NCBI GenBank assembly: GCA_964584665.1
Contig: CAZPAO010000003.1
Location: 71,498-135,497, forward strand
DNA: 64,000 nt
From: DASUBN01 sp964584665
GTDB lineage: Bacteria; Pseudomonadota; Gammaproteobacteria; Natronospirales; REEB76
Direction of reading: 5' to 3'
Shown: one piece after another, positions 57,701 to 64,000 of the stretch
Position numbering within the stretch: the stretch's first letter is position 1
Layout of the letters: each line of letters opens with the position of its first letter
Translations under genes and position numbers: made by a program
The notes under the pieces: model-generated
What the model was told of the DNA's origin: nothing
Seen by the model: the letters and a program-made list of their open reading frames with translations, nothing else
Database searches by the model: none

Positions 57701-59005
57701 ATGCACAAACGCATCCTGCTCCCTTTGAGCTTCCTCTTCCTCGCCGGCGGCGCATCCGCCGCGGCACCCACGCCCGCTCCCGCCGCCGCCAGCAAGGCGG
57801 CGCTGCCCTGGGATCAGGTGCGGCAGCTCGCGGACGTGATGCAGCTCATCCGCGACCAGTACGTGGTGCCGGTGGACGACGCCACGCTGCTGCATGGCGC
57901 CTTGCGCGGCATGCTCGGCAACCTGGATCCCCACTCCGACTTCCTGGACAAATCCGAGTACCAGGACATGCAGGATCTCACCAGCGGGGAATACAACGGC
58001 ATCGGCATAGACATCGGCGTGGATGACGACGGCAACGTCATCGTGGTCTCGCCCATCGACGGCTCGCCGGCCGCCAAGGCCGGCGTGCAGGCCGGCGACG
58101 CCATCCTCGCGGTGGACGGCACCTCCACCGACGGGCTCACCCTGGACCAGACCAGCGAACTCCTGCGCGGCAAACCCGGCAGCAAGGTGACGCTGGAGCT
58201 GCAGGGCCCGGACCAGGACCAGTCCTATACCGTGAAGCTCACCCGCACCGAAGTGCATGTGGCCTCCGCCCACGGCGAGATACTGCAGAGAGGCTATGGC
58301 TACCTGCGTGTCGCGGACTTCGGCGACGACACGGTGGCCGCCGTCGCGAGCAGCATGAAGGATCTCGTCAAGAAGAACGGCGGGCCGCTGCAGGGCCTGG
58401 TCATGGATCTGCGGGAGAACCCGGGCGGATTGTTGGATGCGGCGGTCGCGGTATCCGACGACTTCCTGGACGGCGGACTCATCGTCACCGCCAAGGGCCG
58501 CGCGCCGGATGCCTCTTTGAGCCGCAGCGCCACGCCCGGCGACCTGCTGGACGGCGCGCCGCTGGTGGTGCTGGTGGACGAAGGCACCGCCTCCGCGGCG
58601 GAGATCGTGGCGGGCGCGCTGAAGGACGACCATCGCGCGCTCATCGTGGGTACTCAGACATTCGGCAAGGGCTCCGTGCAGACCGTGATCCCGCTGCCGC
58701 AGGGGGACGCCATCAAGCTCACCACGGCCCTCTACTACACGCCCTCGGGCCGCTCCATCCAGGCCCTCGGCATCGCGCCGGACGTGGAGATCGCGCCGTT
58801 GCAGATCGCCCAGGACGCGGACGCCCGCGCCCCCGGCGAGAAGGAATCCAGCCTGCGCAGCCACCTTGCCAACCCGAACACCGGGCCGGCGCCCGCCACC
58901 GGCGTCGGTGCCGAGAAGGCCATGGATGCGCTGGCGGCCAAGGATTTCCAGCTCTATCAAGCGCTGAACATCCTGAAAGGCCTAAGTGCCAGCCATAAAA
59001 AATGA
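57701..59005 (+). CDS. ctpA: S41 carboxyl-terminal processing protease
   Basis: 434 aa. Signal peptide MHKRILLPLSFLFLAGGASAA, N-terminal helix region, PDZ domain (about 95-180: GIGIDIGVDDDGNVIVVSPIDGSPAAKAGVQAGDAILAVDG) and tail-specific protease core with nucleophile Ser in DEGTASAAEIVAGAL and general-base Lys in TFGKGSVQT. It trims C-termini of periplasmic proteins. envC-ctp-yibQ is a known gammaproteobacterial order. The final codons CAT-AAA-AAA-TGA form one arm of the palindromic repeat that follows. Confidence 0.95.
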   Translation: MHKRILLPLSFLFLAGGASAAAPTPAPAAASKAALPWDQVRQLADVMQLIRDQYVVPVDDATLLHGALRGMLGNLDPHSDFLDKSEYQDMQDLTSGEYNGIGIDIGVDDDGNVIVVSPIDGSPAAKAGVQAGDAILAVDGTSTDGLTLDQTSELLRGKPGSKVTLELQGPDQDQSYTVKLTRTEVHVASAHGEILQRGYGYLRVADFGDDTVAAVASSMKDLVKKNGGPLQGLVMDLRENPGGLLDAAVAVSDDFLDGGLIVTAKGRAPDASLSRSATPGDLLDGAPLVVLVDEGTASAAEIVAGALKDDHRALIVGTQTFGKGSVQTVIPLPQGDAIKLTTALYYTPSGRSIQALGIAPDVEIAPLQIAQDADARAPGEKESSLRSHLANPNTGPAPATGVGAEKAMDALAAKDFQLYQALNILKGLSASHKK

Positions 59006-59122
59006 TCTTTTGTCCTCCAGCGGCGTTAAAAATGCCCTCGGCATCCTCACGTACTGAAGAGTACGCTCCGGAGCCTCGGGCATTTTTGCCTTGCTGGAGG
59101 ACAAAATCTCTATTTTTTATGG
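58993..59122. repeat. large palindromic repeat, copy 5, spanning ctpA stop and yibQ start
   Basis: A 130-bp nested hairpin. Outer arms 58993-59021 and 59093-59122 share perfect 14-bp (GCTGGAGGACAAAA) and 10-bp (TTTTTTATGG) blocks separated by a short mismatch. The next layer is AAAAATGCCC (59028-59037) with GGGCATTTTT (59078-59087), and the tip has GTACT-GAAG-AGTAC. It overlaps the last three codons of ctpA and the start codon of the yibQ-like gene. Confidence 0.85.
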
Positions 59123-59964
59123 GGGTGCTTTTCTTTTCGTCTCTTTCAAATGGTCTCTTCATTCGAGATGCCGCAGCACAGGCGCCGTCGCAGGTCACAG
59201 CGCCTGCAGCGGTGACGGCGCCCGCGCATGTCGCAGCACATCCGGTGTTCATCGCCATCGTCATCGATGACCTGGGCAACAGCCTCAGCGAAGGCAGGCG
59301 CGTGGTGGCGTTGCCGGGTCCGGTGGCCTGTTCCATCCTGCCCCACACCGAACATGGGCCACGCATCGCAAACCTGGCCTATGCGGATCACAAGGAGGTG
59401 CTGCTGCACCTGCCCATGCAGTCCATCTCGGACATGCCCCTAGGGGCGGGCGGTCTCACGCTGGAGATGACCGAGAGCGAGATGCGTGACACGGTGACGG
59501 ACGACCTCGCCTCCATCCCCCATCTCGCTGGCATGAACAACCACGAGGGCAGCCTCATCACCCAGCACCCGGGCGACATGGCCTGGATCCTGCAGGCTCT
59601 GCACGCGGCCGGCCCTTACTTCTATATAGACAGCTACACATCCGCGGACAGTGTCGCCTACCAGATCGCCCGGGAGCAGGGTGTGCCCACGGCCCGGCGC
59701 AACGTGTTCCTGGATGACGTGAACACCGAGGACGCGGTGAGAGCGCAATGGAAGCGTTTGTTGAAGATCGCCAAACGCAACGGCTTCGCACTGGCCATCG
59801 GCCATCCGCGCTCGGCGACTTTCGCGGTGCTGGAATCCGAATTGCCTAAATTGGTGGATGAGGATGTGGTCTTGGTGGCACCATCGAAGATAGTGGAATT
59901 ACAAGAGAAAGATCCCTTGCCTGATATGGTCCCAGCTGCTGCGACGACCGCGATCAGGAACTGA
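59119..59964 (+). CDS. yibQ: divergent polysaccharide deacetylase family protein (YibQ)
   Basis: 281 aa. Signal-like N-terminus (MGVLFFSSLSNGLFIRDAAAQA), then the NodB-like fold of YibQ: PVFIAIVIDDLGNSLSEGRRVVALPG, VLLHLPMQS, GMNNHEGSLIT and FYIDSYTSADSVAYQIAREQGVP. Catalytic-site residues are altered compared with true polysaccharide deacetylases, as usual in this family; no activity is established. The ATG lies in the right arm of the repeat copy 5 with GGAGG 18 nt upstream, so the start may have been re-created by the element; a GTG nine bases later is an alternative. Confidence 0.88.
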   Translation: MGVLFFSSLSNGLFIRDAAAQAPSQVTAPAAVTAPAHVAAHPVFIAIVIDDLGNSLSEGRRVVALPGPVACSILPHTEHGPRIANLAYADHKEVLLHLPMQSISDMPLGAGGLTLEMTESEMRDTVTDDLASIPHLAGMNNHEGSLITQHPGDMAWILQALHAAGPYFYIDSYTSADSVAYQIAREQGVPTARRNVFLDDVNTEDAVRAQWKRLLKIAKRNGFALAIGHPRSATFAVLESELPKLVDEDVVLVAPSKIVELQEKDPLPDMVPAAATTAIRN

Positions 59965-62900
59965 CGACTACCCTGTTCCGGCCCTTCTGCTTCGCCTCAT
60001 ACAAGGCCCGGTCCGCGGCGTTGATGAGCGCGCCGATGCTGGGCGTGGCGCGGTTGAGCGTCGCGATGCCGATGCTCACCGTGACCTTCACGGGACCCTG
60101 GGGCGAGTTCACCGTGAGCGCCTCGACGTTGCGGCGCAGGCGCTCGCAGGCTTCCATCGCCACCTCGATTGAGGTCTCAGGCAGCAGTGCGATGAACTCC
60201 TCGCCGCCATAGCGGCCGATGAGGTCCTGCTGCCGCAGGCTCGTGCGGCAGGTATCCGCCAGGATGCGCAGCACCCGGTCTCCCACCTCGTGGCCGTAGC
60301 TGTCGTTCACGCGCTTGAAGTGGTCCACGTCCAGCATCAGCACCGATAGCTCACGCTGGTAGCGGCGGCTGCGCTCGAACTCCGCCTCAGCTCCCTGCAG
60401 GAAGCTGCGGCGGATGGCGAGACGGGTGAGGCTGTCGGTGGTGGCGAGCCGCTCCAGGTCCTTTATGAGCAGTGCGCGGTCCAGCGCGACGCTCACTTGC
60501 TTGGCCATGGCGGCGGCGATGTCGAGCCCCTGGGTCTGGATGGTCTTGGACTCGCGCCCCACCAAAAGCAATCTATAAGGGCTGTTGCCCGAGAGCAGGG
60601 GCACCGCTAGGTAGTGCCGCGGTGCCTGGCCCGGCGGTTCCAGGGTGGCGGCCTCGGTCTCGGTGAGCAAGCGCGGTACCTCGCTCTTGCGCAGGGCGGC
60701 GGCCACGCCCGCGTGGGCCGCGGGCCAGCGTTCATGGTAGAGCTGCTCCACCGCATCGCCGCCGCGGGTGCCGATGAGCGCGAGGCCCGTATCCCGTTCC
60801 ACATAGAACAAGGCCCGGTCGTATTCGATGAAGCTCATGAGGCTGTCCAGGAGCACCGCGGCGATGGCGTGCTCGTCCTCCAGCGCCGTGACGGACTGGA
60901 TGAGTTGGTGCAGGGCCTCGGCCCAGCGGCGCCGGTTACGTTCCTCGATGTAGGCTTGGCGGCGGCGCACCGAGCGGCCGAAGAGATAGAAGCTCCCACC
61001 GGCGATGAGGATCAGTGCCAGACCGTAACCCGCGTAGGCCCAGGGGCTGCGCCAGGGCGGCGGCAGCACCTGGATGGGGAAGACGGCTTCCTTCGCGGAC
61101 CAGGCGAGACCGTCGTTGGAGCCGCGCAGGTGCAGCACGTAACGGCCCGGATCCAGGTTGGTGTAGGTGACGCTGCGCTCGCCCGCGATGGTGTGCCACT
61201 CCTCGTCGAAGCCCTCGAGGGTATAGCGGAAGCGGTTATGGCTGGGCTGAGCGTAGTCGAAGGCTGCGAATTCGAAGCCGAGGATGTTGTCCCGGTAACG
61301 CAGCACCGGTGCCGCGGCTGCGAGCGGCTTGCCGAGCACGGTGAAACGCGTGATGGCCACGTCCGGAGCCGCCGGCTCGTGGCTGAGGGCCGTGGGATAG
61401 AAGCTGTTGAGGCCGTCGCTGCCGCCGAAGAAGAGTTCGCCATCCGCTGAAGCGAAGGCGGCACTGTCGTTGAACTCGCCTTTCTGCAAGCCGTCCGGCT
61501 CCGCATAGTTGCGCAGCACCTTGCCCTCGGGGGAGAAGCGCGTCACGCCCTTGCCGGTGCTGAGCCAGAGGTCGCCGGAAGGATCCTGCAATATGCCGCT
61601 GATGTTGAGGTCCGGCAGGCCATTGCCAAGCCCGAAGTGCCGCACCTCGCCGCCCTTGGGGTCGATGAGGTCGAGGCCGTTGTCGGTGCCGACCCACAAC
61701 CGGCCATCCGCGGCGCCGAGGCAGGAGAGCACCGCATCGCTGGAGAGCCCGTGGCGGGGGTCGCTGTTCTCGCCGTAGATCTGGAAACGGTCATGCACGC
61801 CATCGAAGCGCGCGATGCCCTGCAACGTGCTCACCCAGAGGGCGCCGTCCCGGCTCTGGCAGACCGCGTTCACCTGGCCGTTGGGCAGCGCATCGTCCCG
61901 CTTCGGGTCCGGCACGTAACGCTGGAGCACAGTGCCCGCGGCGGCGTCGAACCGTAGCAGGCCAGCCTCGGTGCCGAGCCATAGGCGCGCTTCGGTGTCC
62001 TCGAAGATGTAGCTCACGCTGGTCTGGTAAGGGTCGCCTTTCTGGTCGATGAGCCGGTGATACTCGAAGCCGTCGCTCTTGGGGAGATAACGGGACAGAC
62101 CATAGTCGCTGCCCACCCACAGACGGCCTTCCCGGTCCCCGAGCACCGCGTTCACCGCCTTGTCGTCCTGCGCGAGAGCGGGGCGCCCTGGCATGATGTA
62201 TTGCCGGTAGTGGCGCCGCTCCGCATCGAGACGCGTAAGACCATTCAGGGTACCGACCCAGAGCACGCCGTCCGCGCCCTTATAGGCCGAGGTCACCATG
62301 GGTCCGGCGAGCCCATCGCCGCCTGGCCGTGCCGGGTAATAGCCGAACACACGGGTGCGCGGGTTATAGATGTCGATACCGCTGTAGTAGCTGCCGATCC
62401 AGAAGAGCCCGGTACGGTCCTGGTGCAGCACGCGCAGGTCGTCGTCGCGCAGGCTGCCCGGATCGGTGGCATCGTGCCGGTAGGTGGTGAAGCAGCCGCT
62501 CTCGGGATCGAGCCGGGAGAGGCCCCCGTGCAGCACCGCGATCCAGATGTCGCCTTCGTCGTCCTGCAGCAGGCCGCGGGTGTGATCGCTCTGCAGCGCG
62601 CATTCCTGGCCCGGGTGCGCGGTGTAGAAGGCGTCCAGCGCGCCGCCCAGGCCCAGCACGGCGATGCCATGTTCGCTGCCGATCCACAGGCGGTGCGCCC
62701 GGTCCGCGTAGAAGTCGACGATGGGCGCCGCGTCCAATACCGGTTTCGCAGCGGCGAGCAGCGGGCTCTGCTTGAACTCGAGGCGCGCCAGCGCATCGTG
62801 CCGCTCGTCGTACCAGAACACACCGTGGTCCGAGCCCACCCAGATGTGTCCGGCCGGATCCTCGTACAGCGACAGGATGCGCTCGCCGTTAGGCAGCGTG

Positions 62901-63460
62901 GAATGGGTGGCGTAGTGCCTGAAGACCGCGCCGGGCGTGTCCATGCGGTCCACGCCGGTGTCGGTGGCGACCCACAACCGCCCATGCCGGTCGAACAAGA
63001 GCGCGAACACCCGGTCGTTGGCGAGGCTGCCCGTACGTTCGCCGTCGTGCACGTGGTGTACGAAGCGCTCGCTGCCCGAGGCGAGGCTGTCCAGCCCGCC
63101 GCCTTCGGTGCCTATCCAGAGCGTTCCGTCGGGGCCGAAGGCCAGCGCCGAGACGATGTTCTGCGCGAGCGTTGCTGCATCGCGCGGGTCATGCAGGTAA
63201 GTGACGAAACGGTAGCCGTCGTAGCGCTGCAGGCCGTTGTCGGTGGCGATCCACATGTAGCCCGTCGCGTCCTGCACCAGGGCGTGGATGTCGCTGTTAG
63301 CGAGCCCGTCCTCGCTGCCGAGATGCCGGAAGTGGGGCGTGGAACCGGGCGGGAAGGGAGCAGCCATGGTGGCCGGCGCTGCCGGCACGGCTGAAGCAGC
63401 CGCCAGCAGGCCGGTGCAGAGCACGACGTGCGTGAGCCGACGGAGGGAGATGCTGTGCAT
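59954..63460 (-). CDS. two-component-propeller sensor diguanylate cyclase
   Basis: 1168 aa. Signal peptide (about 1-27); about 12-14 Reg_prop blades forming two beta-propellers (about 45-700, repeats of the type IHALVQDATGYMWIATDNGLQRYDG); a Y_Y_Y domain (about 735-795); one transmembrane helix (about 805-825); a GAF domain (about 850-985); and a GGDEF domain with GGEEF at 1085-1089. An intact inhibitory-site RxxD motif (RQQD, 1076-1079) precedes it by the canonical 5 residues. The periplasmic propeller presumably binds a carbohydrate or other ligand and controls c-di-GMP synthesis. No cognate receptor or glycosidase is adjacent. It is convergent with yibQ. Confidence 0.93.
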   Translation of the reverse strand: MHSISLRRLTHVVLCTGLLAAASAVPAAPATMAAPFPPGSTPHFRHLGSEDGLANSDIHALVQDATGYMWIATDNGLQRYDGYRFVTYLHDPRDAATLAQNIVSALAFGPDGTLWIGTEGGGLDSLASGSERFVHHVHDGERTGSLANDRVFALLFDRHGRLWVATDTGVDRMDTPGAVFRHYATHSTLPNGERILSLYEDPAGHIWVGSDHGVFWYDERHDALARLEFKQSPLLAAAKPVLDAAPIVDFYADRAHRLWIGSEHGIAVLGLGGALDAFYTAHPGQECALQSDHTRGLLQDDEGDIWIAVLHGGLSRLDPESGCFTTYRHDATDPGSLRDDDLRVLHQDRTGLFWIGSYYSGIDIYNPRTRVFGYYPARPGGDGLAGPMVTSAYKGADGVLWVGTLNGLTRLDAERRHYRQYIMPGRPALAQDDKAVNAVLGDREGRLWVGSDYGLSRYLPKSDGFEYHRLIDQKGDPYQTSVSYIFEDTEARLWLGTEAGLLRFDAAAGTVLQRYVPDPKRDDALPNGQVNAVCQSRDGALWVSTLQGIARFDGVHDRFQIYGENSDPRHGLSSDAVLSCLGAADGRLWVGTDNGLDLIDPKGGEVRHFGLGNGLPDLNISGILQDPSGDLWLSTGKGVTRFSPEGKVLRNYAEPDGLQKGEFNDSAAFASADGELFFGGSDGLNSFYPTALSHEPAAPDVAITRFTVLGKPLAAAAPVLRYRDNILGFEFAAFDYAQPSHNRFRYTLEGFDEEWHTIAGERSVTYTNLDPGRYVLHLRGSNDGLAWSAKEAVFPIQVLPPPWRSPWAYAGYGLALILIAGGSFYLFGRSVRRRQAYIEERNRRRWAEALHQLIQSVTALEDEHAIAAVLLDSLMSFIEYDRALFYVERDTGLALIGTRGGDAVEQLYHERWPAAHAGVAAALRKSEVPRLLTETEAATLEPPGQAPRHYLAVPLLSGNSPYRLLLVGRESKTIQTQGLDIAAAMAKQVSVALDRALLIKDLERLATTDSLTRLAIRRSFLQGAEAEFERSRRYQRELSVLMLDVDHFKRVNDSYGHEVGDRVLRILADTCRTSLRQQDLIGRYGGEEFIALLPETSIEVAMEACERLRRNVEALTVNSPQGPVKVTVSIGIATLNRATPSIGALINAADRALYEAKQKGRNRVVVSS

Positions 63461-63548
63461 GGGCTGCGGGTCCTGTCATTCGGAGCCCACCCCTGAGCCC
63501 GCGCATTTGACAGATTGTTCCCGGAATGGCGCCGCCATGTCCAGCCGC

Positions 63549-64000
63549 TTAACTGGTGAGGAAGCCCCACAGCAGGAAAGCACCGCCGGCCAGCGCCAGC
63601 GTCACGGAGAACCAGACAGGTTCCGCACCCAGGCCGAGCAGGATCAAGCCCCCCAGGAGCAGCGCCGCGCCGCCCGCGGCACGATAGCGGTGGCGTATGG
63701 CCGCTTCCAGGGCGGCTTGGCGTTGCTGTGCCGCCGCCGCCGCATCTTCGGCAGGCGTTCCTTCCGCCAGGCGCCTCAAGATCACGTTGAGCCGGCCCGG
63801 AGACTCCAGCAGGAATTCCCGCAGCACCGGCAGACCCGCGAACAGGCGCTGGACGGTCGCTTTCGGGCTCATGCGCTCCCGGGTCCAGTCCTCCAGGAAA
63901 GGCTTGGCGGTCTGCCACAGGTCAAGTTCGGGATAGAGTTCACGGCCCAGGCCCTCGATGTTGAACAGGGTCTTCTGCAGCAGCACCAGCTGCGGCTGCA
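63549..64000 (-). CDS. ubiB: ubiquinone biosynthesis kinase-like protein UbiB, C-terminal part
   Basis: C-terminal about 150 residues of UbiB (5' end outside window). The sequence QLVLLQKTLFNIEGLGRELYPELDLWQTAKPFLEDW is diagnostic of the ABC1/UbiB family, and two C-terminal helices (AALLLGGLILLGLGAEPVWF and VTLALAGGAFLLWGFL) are the usual membrane anchor. The kinase-like core motifs are beyond the window edge. UbiB is needed for ubiquinone synthesis, possibly for moving its lipid intermediates. Confidence 0.92.
   Translation of the reverse strand, partial: QPQLVLLQKTLFNIEGLGRELYPELDLWQTAKPFLEDWTRERMSPKATVQRLFAGLPVLREFLLESPGRLNVILRRLAEGTPAEDAAAAAQQRQAALEAAIRHRYRAAGGAALLLGGLILLGLGAEPVWFSVTLALAGGAFLLWGFLTS

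Noticed and set aside
62057..63394. 445-codon plus-strand frame opposite the propeller sensor gene
   Set aside because: Repeated composition mirrors the propeller repeats on the minus strand; no independent family match.

Overview
The window is a GC-rich (by eye about two thirds G+C) stretch of gammaproteobacterial chromosome that spans the replication origin. The order rpmH-rnpA-yidD-yidC on the minus strand, facing dnaA-dnaN-recF-gyrB on the plus strand, is the classic origin neighbourhood. The class 1B PyrD, the S46 and transferrin-receptor-like M28 exopeptidases, and the yibN-grxC-secB-gpsA cluster beside envC-ctp-yibQ together suggest a relative of the Lysobacterales (Xanthomonadales) or a nearby order. 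The species cannot be named from sequence alone.

Layout. 0-9 kb: metallo-hydrolase, a putative outer-membrane protein, a FecR/SPOR protein, rimO, an S46 dipeptidyl peptidase, a membrane-tethered glutathione peroxidase and mnmG. 9-20 kb: accessory genes (EamA transporter, a four-gene lipoprotein/VOC cluster, a membrane protein plus Xre-type repressor pair, a secreted hydrolase, a Nat-type ABC exporter, a diguanylate cyclase, a CPA2 antiporter, a trypsin-like lipoprotein). 20-32 kb: origin core (mnmE, a hydrolase-OsmC fusion, yidC/yidD/rnpA/rpmH, oriC, dnaA/dnaN/recF/gyrB). recF carries two perfect parS-type sites. 32-40 kb: TonB receptor with a secreted fibronectin-like partner, then plsC-gmhB-glyS-glyQ. 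40-45.5 kb: nitrogen regulation (glnA, ntrB, ntrC) with NtrC operators and a sigma-54 promoter, interrupted by an apparent stand-alone small RNA. 45.5-51.6 kb: OsmC protein, pyrD, trmL, and an ArsR operon with three SRPBCC proteins, an MFS pump and a YceI protein. 51.7-64 kb: M28 peptidase, gpsA-secB-grxC-yibN, envC-ctp-yibQ, a very large beta-propeller diguanylate cyclase and the C-terminal part of ubiB.

The most unusual items are non-coding. At 42111..42349 (minus strand) a promoter, six consecutive perfect hairpins with C-rich loops and an intrinsic terminator look like an undescribed anti-Shine-Dalgarno-type sRNA. Upstream of the membrane protein/Xre pair, three operator-like palindromes are centred exactly 21 bp apart. 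Large nested palindromic repeats sit just behind gene ends at five places. Behind the fecR-like gene, the last codons plus stop are present twice around another palindromic insert.

Genes are oriented away from an origin at about 27.6 kb. No rRNA, tRNA, CRISPR array, transposase or prophage gene was seen.
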